Assembly: GCA_950295325.1 (NCBI GenBank)
Contig: OX485807.1
Coordinates: 51,696,796 to 51,760,795 of the forward strand
DNA from: Polytrichum commune
Taxonomy: Eukaryota > Streptophyta > Polytrichopsida > Polytrichales > Polytrichaceae
Direction of reading: 5' to 3'
Length of the DNA: 64,000 nucleotides
Made by a program: the position numbers and the translations under genes. Positions within the stretch are counted from its first letter, which is position 1; every line of letters starts with the position of its first letter. The notes under the pieces are model-generated. The model was given only the letters and a program-made list of their open reading frames with translations. It ran no database searches and was not told where the DNA came from. This document shows positions 45,851-56,103 of the stretch, piece after piece.

Positions 45851-48368
45851 GCGACACACGATTGGAAGCTTGACTTGTATATTTAGTTAAGAAATTAACA
45901 AACGTGCACTATTTATAATCATAACTAAATAAGGACAATCCAATTGTTGATCCAAATTTTTAAAGATGCCTTATTGTGCACTTCCTAATGCAGCACAAGT
46001 TTTATTGTGTAAATCTAATTTGTAGAAGATCAAGAACATGGAAACGAATCGAATACCAACCACATACCTTAAATGCAATTTCAAATTTTACTTGGGAAAG
46101 ATGGCATTTTGAGTCTCAACAAGCTAGATCTACATGTAGATAAGTACTTACCCGAATTTGCTTAGCAAAGCTACAACACAGGAGATTCACTTGCAGAATA
46201 ATATTTACATTGCTTCTCTCCGGAAACTCCTCTGCCTACCAAGGCTTTTTGTTTTGTTTTTGTTTTTGCACCTGTCACACACCAAAAGAAAGGCATATGG
46301 AGTTTTAAATTAATCTTGCCCGTTGAAACAAAAGCGAAAATGAAAAATACTCGTCACATGGAAAGGCAAAAATAAATAAATAAAACCAACCTGTCAAAAT
46401 AATGGTCTTCTTAACCACTACCCATCACCCTATCCAAGCTAGTAACTTACTAGTAGGTTGTATGACAAGGTTTGCCATACTGGCATTTTTCTCCCTTAAC
46501 CTTAATCTTCTCTCCCTCTTTCTTGAGTGCTCACTCTTAGAGTCGCCATCATTTGCAAATGTTACGGTACTTCTTCTCTCCATATGTTGTATATTGTATG
46601 AAGATATTGTGGATGTTGTACATTTGACCATGGTCACGCATGTATGGGGCAAACAAAATATAAATACATTATGGCAAACATAGCAAGCAAAGCATCATGC
46701 ATTATTAATATGTCGGGTCAAACTAGATGGGAGCAAATAATTGTGTCATTGTTGCGCTTCACAAAAATACAACAAACTTGTATATTCTACTTGTGTGGGC
46801 ACCTTAGATTAGCTAGGAGGTTGGCACTGTTGAACTTCACATGTTTGCAAGAAGCATTGCTTAACAAAAGTTGTCATTATCAGAGTTTGATAGAGCAAAG
46901 TTTAATACATTAATAATTTGTGATTGCCTCAAAGCAACAACTAATCGGGAGTTGCCGAGTCTCATAGTTGATTAGTTGATGATCATTTTTTTAAATTTAT
47001 TTATAAAATTGATGAGTGGGATCTCTTGAGTTTGATGTTGTATTGCATTTGAGGATGTTTGACTCCGGATTTGGATTTGGATTGAGAATTGATAATGTTT
47101 AACTCTTGATTTGAAACCCTAATTTGTGCAACATTGTCACAAGTTGGTGCTGTTTTTTTGAGGTTGGAAAAACCATTTAAAGGTCAACTTTGAGGTGTTA
47201 GCTTCTTTGACATACAAAACTAGCTACAACTCAAATTGGACTTGGAATGTTTTTTAACCCCCCAAAAAGGGGGACCAACTTGTGACATGGCTCTATAAAG
47301 ATAGGGTCCAATATGATGCCTCGATCCACCACATTTAAGGGTTGATGAGGTGGTGCTTCAACTATGTGTGGGCATGTCCTTCACAATTGTTTTTTGAATT
47401 TGGGTAATGTGCCAAGTTGTGAAGGAATTCATATTTTGAATGTGTTTTAAATATGATACTCAAACATATTTGAAGTTCATAAGATTATGAAACTAGATCA
47501 AACTTTGGTATGATCTTCTAACTATTGTTGCAACACACAACATAGGTGGATGCTAACCCTCCCCCTATGAACTTTTCAGGGGGAGGTGGATAGGGACTGG
47601 GGCCCGGGATCCGGCACTTCTCGGCACCCCCCGCAAAAAAATGTCAAATTTTTCAAATCCCAACCAAAAACTAATGCCCACTATGCCCGATTTTGGAAAA
47701 AAATTGCCCTTCCATTCTTCAAGGCCACTTGTCCATATAGCCCATATTGAGTGCACTTCATCTTCAAGGTCTAAAGCCGAATATGTATGTTCACTTCCAT
47801 TAAGAAAATAAGAAATTGATTGGGCTTTCACTTTTTAAGTAAATCCATCAATAAAGCATGTGATTAACTTGGAAGTTAAAAACATTACAAAACCCTCATT
47901 AGCACAGAGGTTATAGTTTTTGAAACTTGCCATTGGAAGGGTCTTTGTCATTCAAAATGAAACTAAAATGAGTGTTTTATTTTTAGTAGGTTTCTTTCAT
48001 AATATTTTAGTTAATGCCTTCTATTTTCACAAGTATTTATACACATTCAAACTAATAAAATGTGATTGATTTGTAAGGGGAGGGATAGGCGTGAAGAATA
48101 TAGAAGGGAGGGCAATATTTGAGTTATGTTGCAACACAAGGAATTGGAGCATTTTGGAAAAAATATTGTAAGAAGTTTAAACATCTTTACATTTTTATAT
48201 GAAAGAGTATGATTTACTTTTGCACGAAAGATTTAGATTTTGTCTACCTGTCATTTGAAACGTAATTTTTGATGTTGTCCATCACATTGAAAGGCCACAA
48301 AATGAAGTAACCCATCCAAAATTCTAAATAAGCCACTTGCTACCTACTCACCCATTCTTGTAACGAAA

Positions 48369-48514
48369 CTTGCTCCACCCATTCCACTTGCGAAGGGATG
48401 TCGCTCATCGACGTGCTACGTGGAGATTCAATGCCATCAACCTTGCTCCACCCATTCCACTTGCAAAGGGATGTCGCTCATTGACGTGCTACGTGGAGAT
48501 TCAATGCCATCAAC
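48369..48514 (+). repeat. 73-bp tandem duplication
   Basis: Two adjacent 73-bp copies start CTTGCTCCACCC at 48369 and 48442. They differ at only two positions, both CpG to CpA/TpG (GCGAAG/GCAAAG and ATCGACG/ATTGACG), which suggests a recent duplication with methylation-linked change. Confidence 0.92.
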
Positions 48515-48984
48515 ATACAAGAAATCTCAATATGAAGACCATCATAGCAATTCATCACCAATGCTGCTCTGCTCTCAGAAAGAGTTGCAAGAAAATAAAA
48601 GAATCAAAGTGCAAGAATATCATTGCTATGGCCACAACAAGCGATTGCACCTGCACTGGCTTGCGAGAAGCAAAAATCGAATTCACTTGTGCTTCCACTT
48701 GCACCTCATCGCCTACCACCGCCCTCACTATCTCCGATGATTCTGTGAGCTGTTTTAAGTCAATCTTGTGATGAATAAGACATAACTCAGGTGCAGACAA
48801 TATTTGCGATGTGAGAGAGGCCTTGACAAACCATCCGCAATGGTAAGTGGAGCGACCCGCCAAGAGGTCTTCGCAATTCTGATTGTCCACACCAAGGGTT
48901 TACTGTCTCCGAGGACCAACGAACCCTAACCCTAACAGGTGACGTGGCCGCCCCAGAGAGGGCGGCATTTCGGGAAGAGGCTAT
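48515..48984. other. No gene recognised
   Basis: Unassigned frames exist on both strands (for instance - strand 48555-48890, with QLTESSEIVRAVVGDEVQ), but no family is recognised. A telomere-like CCCTAACCCTAA occurs near 48920. Confidence 0.35.
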
Positions 48985-49272
48985 AAGCGGATTTGTCTAA
49001 ATACCCCCATATCGAGTGGCTCGGATGCCAGGTTCGGGAGGGGGTGGCAGGGGTGGGGTAAAACTTGCCCCCTATTTTTTTAATTGAGTGGGGCCTTACT
49101 TGATCTCATAGGGGGCTTCCTAGAGTAATTTGGGGCCGTAGGACCCAAATTTAGCAAAAAAAAAACCAAAAAAAGTCCCCAAGAGGCCAAAACGGGGAGG
49201 GCCAGAAAAATGAACTCCACCGAACCTGGCCTCCGAGCCACGCTCGATGGGGGTATTTAGACCCACCCGCTT
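48985..49272. mobile_element. MITE, about 288 bp, with ~50-bp inverted ends
   Basis: The left end (AAGCGGATTTGTCTAAATAC, CCCCATATCGAGTGGCTCGG, ATGCCAGGTTCGG) is mirrored by the right end at about 49220-49272 (CCGAACCTGGC, CTCCGAGCCACG, ATGGGGGTATTTAGAC). The interior is G/A-rich and non-coding. It ends three bases before the Harbinger element begins. The target duplication could not be fixed. Confidence 0.8.
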
Positions 49273-49601
49273 TAAGGGGCGGTTTACACTATGGACCATG
49301 AAGTCGTCCCACGTAAGAGGCCTATTTTGTGTGGGACGACTTCCATGGTCCGAGTTACTAAAATATTAGTTGTAATGGTTCATGGGCCCTTCACTAGGTG
49401 TAAACCGAATGTGGACCATGAAGAATGACCATGCACCAAAAAGTGGAGGTGCGGATTTTTTTAATAATAAAAAAGGCAGTTTTTGGAAAAAATCAAGTTT
49501 GACCATTCTCTTCACTTCTATTGACTTCTCTTCTCTTCATTTCTTTTCTCTTCATTTGTCTTGTAGTTTTCGCTTGCTTGAACCTAAAATTCCAGCAAGC
49601 A

Positions 49602-51113
49602 ATGAAGGAGAGGAGGAGGACATTTGTTTTGCTTTCAGGATTGTACATGCTTTTGTACATGCTCGTAAAGCATGTGGTAGACATTCAAACGCTGATTTTG
49701 CAAGGAGAATGGGAGAAGTTAGCAATTTTGAGCTTGGTTTATGAGAATATGGGATATAGAGAGAGGAGTATATGGAATCAAGAACGGATGATTGGATTTG
49801 TAGACCGCTTATTGTTGGGTTCGTGGACGGAGAATGAATTTAGAAAGCGAACTCGAGTGACACACAATACATTCAAATTTTTGTGTGAGAGGTTAGGTCC
49901 TCGGGGGGGTAGTGTGTTAAAAAGTTAAGGATATAGGTGCGAACAACCACTATTTTATAGGGGGGTATTACTTTCAATTTTTTTTTTCACATGCTATCAT
50001 TATGTAAATTTCTACTTTGGGTTAATAGAAAAATGGCTTGCATTACTTATAATTTCAAATTACCTATTATTCCATACCCTATAGTACTTTAAAGATGTCC
50101 AGTGCCATTTTTGATACCCTATATTACTCTTAAGCCCAATTATAAAATTTTGCTCCTATGTTTTTAAAATACCCTATCATTTGTTCGCACGTATATTGCT
50201 ACTCCAACCAATGACTACCCCCCCCGAGGTTAGGTCCGTATTTGAAAAAAGAAATACTCAATTTAGGGTTACGGTGCCGGTGCAAGAGAAGATAGCAATG
50301 TTATTGCATCGATTGGGAAGTGGTGATGGATTGCAAACTATAGGCGACTTGTATGGAGTGTACAAAAGTACATTATCAATCGTAGTGAGGGAGTTTTGTA
50401 AAGCGGTTAGAAAACATCTACAACCGGTTTTTGTACAAACTCCGAGCGAATCACAGTTTAGAATTTTAGCTTCGAGGTTTGAAAAATTACATGGCATTCT
50501 TTATATTATAGGTGCAATAGATGGATCACATATTCTTGTTTTAGCCTCTCGAATTGGCGGACAAGATTATTACTGCAGAAAGTCATTTCATTCAGCAATT
50601 CTGCAAGGAATAGTCAGACCAGATTGTATGTTTTGGGATTATGAGTTTGGGTGGGCAGGAAGTCTTTACGACTGAAGCGTATTTCAAGTTACAAGAATCG
50701 GACGTGGATGTATAGAAGGTAAATTTCAGCCGTACAAACTTATAGGGGATGCGGCATATCCGGTTCGGCCATGGATGTATTGTCCGTTTAAGGGCGGGAA
50801 GACAACACTATCCGGGAAGAAGGCTAATTGAAATTTCATTCAATCTTCAACTAGGATGTGTGTAGAGAGGGCATTTGGGATATTGAAGGGTAGGTGAAGG
50901 GTGATAATGAAGCGATGCGAAGTGCCTTTGCGGAATATGCCGGATATTGTAGCCACTTGTATAGTGTTGCACAATTTGTGCATTGTGAACAATGAATGCA
51001 TAGAAGAAGATTGGATAGTAGAGGCAGAAAATAAATCGAGTAGAAGGATTGGTGAGGGAGAAATACGAGAAGGTAGTGAATTACGGGGCGAAAGGCTGGA
51101 ATTGTTGAAGTGA
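49602..51113 (+). pseudogene. Harbinger (HARBI1-like) DDE transposase, broken
   Basis: Encodes the cut-and-paste nuclease of the element. Start taken at ATG 49602. N-terminal helical part: WTENEFRKRTRVTHNTFKFL. The DDE_Tnp_4 nuclease shows GAIDGSHI (first Asp, about 50520), GDAAYPVRPW (second Asp, about 50740) and CVERAFGILKGR (Glu, about 50862), then VATCIVLHNLC. Breaks: a MITE with its 10-bp duplication (49901-50237), a probable one-base loss in the A6 run at 50245-50250, and TGA at 50673, 50829 and 50895. The last two fit TGG (Trp) codons, the first fits CGA. Without the MITE the frames on both sides line up at CERLGP. It cannot make active transposase. Confidence 0.88.
49901..50227. mobile_element. 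MULE-like MITE, 327 bp, inserted in the Harbinger transposase
   Basis: The 10-bp GGTTAGGTCC is directly duplicated at 49891-49900 and 50228-50237. The ends are inverted: TCGGGGGGGTAGT on the left and, read inward, TCGGGGGGGGTAGT on the right, with a further shared ATAGGTGCGAACAA / ATACGTGCGAACAA pair inside. A 9-11 bp duplication fits the Mutator superfamily. The interior is AT-rich and non-coding. It sits inside the conserved CERLGP region of the transposase and so post-dates the Harbinger insertion. Confidence 0.88.
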
Positions 51114-51317
51114 AGAGGAGGATGTTAGCCACCGAAGATGCTCCAATTGCAGATGAAGTAAATGATGAAGAAACAAAATTTTTTTTATTAAAAGAAACCA
51201 AGAAGGCAAATGATCTTCTGTGCGAAGCCGAGTAATGCATGAATTGATGGCAAAAAAATTGTGGCAATACAAACTGAAACAGAAATCAACTACAGTACAC
51301 AGTAATAGTGATAGTAA

Positions 51318-52549
51318 TTAGAATTTTTCTAGGAGGGCAGCAAAATTTCTGTCCATGTTCTTCAGAATATTTGTGGATTTCTGGAATGAAGAAAGAAGAG
51401 CCCCTGAATTACCAACAACATGTTCTAGCAAAAGTTCTATCTTCTCTTGAGTTTTCTTCTTCTTGTCTTGTGTGGAAGTTGTTGTTGAGTTTGGTGTTGT
51501 AGCAGTTGTTGTCTGAGATGAAGGAGTAGATGGAATGAAATCTTCAAGAATTGTTTCTGTAGCAATTGCTGGAATCTAGTTGCGTATACTTGCAATGCTG
51601 CCATGCCATTTATCCATTTCAGTGAACCACCTGCATTCTTGATGTCTGTCTGCACCTGAAATTTCATTAGCCCTTTTATCATTTCTGTAATCACTTAGAA
51701 TGGATTTGTATTTTTTCTTACAGGACAACCAGGACCTATTGAACCCTTTGATTGCAGCTACCATCCGAATTTGCAGTTTGATACATGCATTAACACATGT
51801 AAAAATCCAATCAGAAATATTAAAGAAGAATGTCAAACTGAAATGTCAAAACAGCATAAACTAAGTTAGTAAGTGATGTATATGAACGAAGTAATTGAAA
51901 GCAATGTCGAATGAATTGGATTGGAGTAGTGGTAGGTGAGTGAGGGACGGAAGGCTTTGATCGAAAGTGAGTCGGGTTCGATTCCTCCCGCGCGCGAGGC
52001 ATCCGCCAAGGCCTTCTACGGCCCATCATACGGCATCATATAAAACATTCAAGGTTTTCAAGGTTTTAGTTTTTGCTCAAACAAATTGTACTTCTTTGAA
52101 AATTTACCTTGTTTGTTTGCCGATTTTGCAAACTCTTCTTCCATTTCTTCTCGAATAGCAATGAGCTGATGAACCTCAAAGTCCTTCTACTTCACTCTTT
52201 CCATTTCCTCTTCATCTGATTCTCCAACTTTTATAATATCCGCTTTCTTCACCTTCTTTGATATTTCTTCTGTTATGCGCGTCCTTTTCTTTCCAACCAT
52301 TCTCTTTTTTCCTACTTCTTCCTTGCATTCAAAAATTCCAACTTCAATAGTGGAAAGAGAAAGAAGAGGAGGAGGAGGAGGAAATGCTCTCAAAGAAGAT
52401 GGAAGCAAACTAGGTCTCTGTAGCATTTCTGAAATTGAATAATGAGGTCTGAAAATTGGAGCTACCATTTCTTGCATCCACTCTGAATTTTGTGACCACT
52501 CTCCTTGTGACTCTCTTTGTGATCCCCCATCACCGCCATAACCCTTCAT
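51318..52549 (-). pseudogene. Harbinger-associated Myb/SANT-like DNA-binding protein, broken
   Basis: PIF/Harbinger elements need a second, Myb-like protein that helps bring the transposase to the element. Here exon 1 starts at ATG 52549 (MKGYGGDGGSQRES...), has a Pro-rich stretch (FPPPPPLL) and a basic/acidic region, and reaches a donor CAAG|GTAAAT at 52108. Exon 2 is 51757-51318; its acceptor GGTAG joins in phase (phase 1). The trihelix-type core crosses the junction: HQLIAIREEMEEEFAKS, then GFNRSWLSCKKKYKSILSDY, then ECRWFTEMDKWHGS. The C-terminus (KIELLLEHVVGN) looks helical. Two in-frame TAG codons (52187-52189 and 51576-51578), each one step from CAG, break it. The intron carries a SINE-like sequence. 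Confidence 0.75.
51918..52010 (+). mobile_element. SINE-like sequence with a tRNA-type B box
   Basis: GGGTTCGATTCC at 51974-51985 matches the RNA polymerase III B box, and TTGGAGTAGTGGTAGG about 55 bp upstream resembles an A box. The 3' side runs into GC-rich, then plain sequence. No cloverleaf with acceptor stem is formed, so it is not a tRNA gene. Ends and target duplication were not defined. Confidence 0.35.
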
Positions 52550-53035
52550 TTTCTACCTCAAAAATATCACACACTACTAGTTGAAGCACACCAAAACAGT
52601 GATGAAACGAACAAATACAAACGATCCATTTCTTGCAAAAAAAATGGGCATTTTCTACTATGCTTTCAACCATAACGGAAATATGTATTTACAATATTAC
52701 AGCCTTCTAACTGTAGCCGAAGAAAATCATTAATTAAGTCGGAAAAAATCATTAAAAAATCATTAAAAAAATCATTAAAACGGCATTTTTCTGACATGGG
52801 CCCTTGTTGTTTTTCCCAGACCACCTCTTTTGCTTGTCCCAACGGAAAACCCGTTGAACCATGGCAGTGGATAGAGTAGGCTTAAAAAATATGTTTTGTG
52901 GACCTCAACCTCCGTGGTCACTCTGCCATTTTTTCCTTGGTGTAAACCCAAGTCGACCCAGGACGACTTCGACGTCCAATCACATCGCTTAGACGGCCGT
53001 GGGACGACTTCATGGTCCATAGTGTATGATGCCCC

Positions 53036-53710
53036 TAAGCCTCCTCCTCCAAGATTCCTGCAAATTGGGAGGTTTTTGTGTGCAGCCCGTTTCCACGAAG
53101 GTAACCATCCCCAATTTCCAAGGTCCTCGCATTATTTTGTATTCATCTCCAGCTGGAAAGGCCGCCGAATCGATGGGCAAGTTGTACATTATTTCTGTGA
53201 CTGGACCACAAGCTGAAGCTGCCACGAATCCGTAGAGGGTTTTATTTGTCGATGCTTGCGGTGGCACTTGCACTGATGTATGCGAACTTGGGGGTTCACG
53301 GCGCCAAGTCTTAGGAAATTTCGGGTTTGTTGCATGTGAGCAAATCCGCTCCTCCTAGAACCTGCAGATTACAGGAATCCACCTGCAGTAATCGTGAGCT
53401 GAGTGCTTGAGTTCCTTGTATGGAATATTCTTCATCTTCAGCCATCAACAATCGACGCTTGCTGCGTAGAGACAGTATCATCCATTGACCGCAAGGTTGA
53501 AGCGGGAGGGCGGGGGTTAGGTGGGTGCTGACCATCACGATCCTCAAGCTGTGAGTCCCTCCTTCGTCTCAGATTTGCATTTTATCTCTATTTTTTTCTT
53601 CTCTATTTGGTGTAGGTAGTTGTTGTGATGAGACCTGCACCAAGTCCTGTACCGGGCCTAGCCGATGACCGAATTGCTCGAATCACGAAATCAACCAGAA
53701 ATCATCCACG
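53036..53710 (+). other. Upstream region of the kinase locus
   Basis: A broken coding-like frame on the + strand at 53026-53355 (KVTIPNFQGPRIILYSSPAG, KLYIISVTGPQAEAATNP) ends in stops and was not identified; it may be a captured gene fragment or an old 5' exon. TTTGGTGTAG|GTAG near 53620 is a possible acceptor for a 5' UTR intron of the kinase gene. Confidence 0.3.
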
Positions 53711-55460
53711 ATGGGGTCGAAGGTCGAATACGATCCGTAAGGCGACATCTTGGATAGGAAACCGAGTCCCACTGATTTCAAATTTGCTTGGAGGTTAGAA
53801 AGACTGCCTGTGGTGCATCCATTAACCATGGACCCTGGAACCTGGAAGAAAGTTTTGGGATTGCTCACCCAATTGCCAAATATCTTTCGTAAGGGCAGTG
53901 CACAAGCTGGAACCAAACCGGCAGAGTGGTACTTAGACCTCACAGCAGAGTGTTTGGTGCAAGCACAACAGACGATTTCAGGAAATCGGTCCCCTTCATT
54001 GAAATTTAACTACAAACAGCGGAGTACAAAACTACCGAGTTTGGCAGAAAATGGATGTACAGGAGTGAAACTGTACAAGTTTCAGTGTGAATACCTAGTG
54101 AACAAATTGGCAACGGCCGCCCTTAACAGCAGAGAGACATACCACAATACTGCTGCTTGTTCTGCACAACAATCAACGTACCACAAAATTTTGAAGCTTC
54201 TCTACAGGTTGGCGACAAATGTGCAAGGTTTCGTGCACAGTTGTTGCAAAGAGGGTGGGATGCAAGTTGCCCTGACAGCGGCAAGTGTACCTATGTATGT
54301 GTGTTCATTGGGTTTTTATTCGGAGGTATGCACTAAGCTTTTGCACCACAGCAAGAGTTTGGGAGTCGCATCGCCAAAAAACTTAGAGCTTGAGAGGCTG
54401 AGGGAGGCTGAAAAGAATGAAGTTGAAAGACTGGCTTTATTTGATGAAGCCACTTTGATGGATACAATCAATTCTGTGATTCTACATGGGGAGTCAAGTA
54501 GTACATCTGTTCAATTACAGTTGGCCACCATTGTTCAGAAGAGATTGGCAGCAAGCCAGGGTGCGTCAACTTCGGGCGCATCCAAAGTGTCATATTTGGA
54601 GGCTTGGCAAGTAGATGGCAAAAGTCTCCGTCGACTAGCACAGTTGGGTACGGGTAGTAGTGCTGCAGTTCACAAGGCAAAGTGGTTCGGAGCGATAGAT
54701 GTTGCTGAAAAGGAGTTCGGAGTAGCGAGAAATGATAGTTTTGACAAAGAAATGTCCTTATTAGCAGAGTTGTCTCATCCCAATATTGTATCAACCCTTG
54801 GGTATTGGGCGGATGAGCACTCATGTTCAATTGTCACGGAGTTGATGGATGGAGATCTTTACCGCCTAATGGAAAAACTACCGCCTCAAGATGGGATGGG
54901 CCCTTTTAGCATCTCGGTAGCATGTGACATCATGCTTCAAGTAGCACAAGGCATGGCTTACATCCATGACAAAGGGGTTGTGGACCGAGATCTGAAGTCG
55001 CACAACATTCTATTCAAGCGGTCACAAGATGATGACATTGAGTATATTTGTGTGAAAGTGGGTGACTTTGGGATTTCTAAGACCAAGGAGAGGAGCCATC
55101 TTTGTACCCACCAGACATCCAATACAGGTCCGGACAGATCCATGGCTCCAGAATTGATAGAATTGGCAGGGGTAAAGAAAAAGGCGCAAAGTGCATTTCA
55201 TCCATACAAAAGTGATGTTTACAGTTTTGGGATGCTCTGTTTTGAAATCTTGACCGGGGAGGTGCCATTTTCAGCAATAAAGAACCCCCGAGAAGTGAAG
55301 AAGAATGTATTGGCTGGCATTCGTCTAGTGCTACCACTTCAATGTCCCCAGGAGCTCAAGAGGCTGATTGAATCATGTTGGGACTCTGATCCCACTCAAC
55401 GACCGGATTTCCCAAAAATTTGTGAAGCACTGATGAGTTTATATTTCTCCCTCTTGATTG
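53711..55460 (+). pseudogene. Kinase unit A: all-helical N-terminal domain plus kinase domain
   Basis: Reads from ATG 53711 in one frame apart from TAA at 53738-53740, nine codons in. Residues ~20-290 are helical with a WYLDLTAECLVQAQQTI motif, shared with unit B (WYLDRARQSMEHVQ); its role is unknown. A 66-bp in-frame insertion (about 54020-54085) splits NYKQ from CEYLVNKLA. The kinase domain starts LAQLGTGSSAAVHKAKW near 54630; VAEK supplies the ATP lysine; ELSHPNIV, GDFG and SMAPE are present. The HRD motif reads DRD (GAC at 54983-54985), keeping the catalytic Asp, Lys and Asn. The exon appears to end at ATTG|GTACGT (55460) and joins unit B in phase. The TAA could instead mark a splice donor (CC|GTAAGG), but no in-frame acceptor was found. 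Confidence 0.7.
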
Positions 55461-56103
55461 GTACGTTTTTCTTCCACTGAATTTAGACTAATTTGTACTC
55501 ACCTCCTGTTTTGTGTAAGATATTATGATGAAAGTGTGAGGGTCAGGTTGTCGCATTGGCCCAGTGTGTGTTTGGGTGTTTAAGTGGGCACATTGACATT
55601 AAGGTACATATCCAAGTCAAATGTACATTTAAGAAAAGAAACCGTTTAGGAAATTTTGAGTAGCACTTGAAAACCCCAAAATGATTCATATTGACTCCAA
55701 ATATAGCTCAGATACCTCTCAAATTCTAAATACAAACTTCTATAATCAATTGAGCACTAAAACATATCACTTTCTTACATATTACATTGAAAAGTATAAT
55801 TAGAATAGTAAAGAAGATACCTTTCATTCTTGTCACATTGACACTTGTATATGTTTGTTCAAAAGTTAAGAAATATGATTGTTGTCTACATCTAAACACA
55901 AGTTTAATTCATAAACATAACCCTTTAAATTTTTTTAGTAACTTATGGTTAGCTTATTGGCGATGTTTGTTGTTTCTCATAGATACCATTTAATTAGAAA
56001 TGAATATGAAAATCATTGTTTATATTGGATTTGCAATTGTGTTTTGTTCAAGATTAATGTGTATGTAACATTTATTTGACATTTTTATTTATGTGGTTAT
56101 CAG

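Larger units (their letters stand above)
43668..48368. other. No gene recognised; two dispersed repeat copies
   Basis: AT-rich intergenic DNA. A 70-codon coding-like stretch (43738-43947, +) ends in TGA and has no recognised family. The dispersed repeat copies at 45025 and 45665 are the only structured features. A small perfect hairpin (CCTCCCCCT...AGGGGGAGG) lies at about 47559-47587. Confidence 0.4.
49276..53035. mobile_element. PIF/Harbinger DNA transposon, full length 3.76 kb
   Basis: TAA flanks both ends (49273-49275 and 53036-53038), the usual Harbinger 3-bp duplication. The inverted ends are about 38 bp: GGGGCGGTTTACACTATGG on the left and, read inward, GGGGCATCATACACTATGG on the right, both followed by ACCATGAAGTCGTCCCACG. 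A second inverted copy of the end motif (GTGGGACGACTTCCATGG) lies at about 49336-49355, making a subterminal hairpin. Inside are the two genes typical of the superfamily, a DDE transposase (+) and a Myb-like protein (-), facing each other and both broken. A MITE and a SINE-like piece have inserted later. Confidence 0.9.

Noticed and set aside
47555..47590. CCTCCCCCT...AGGGGGAGG hairpin as a terminator or transposon end
   Set aside because: No partner end or target duplication was found.
47565..47831. 88-codon - strand frame
   Set aside because: No recognised family and no supporting context.
51918..52010. tRNA gene
   Set aside because: Only the B box and a weak A box are present; no acceptor stem or cloverleaf can be formed.
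52570..52585. CACACTACTAG as a CACTA terminus
   Set aside because: Only nine bases fit, and it sits inside the bounded Harbinger element.
53736..53742. TAA of kinase unit A read as part of a splice donor (CC|GTAAGG)
   Set aside because: No acceptor restores the frame nearby, and the codons right after it continue like coding sequence. Kept only as an alternative.
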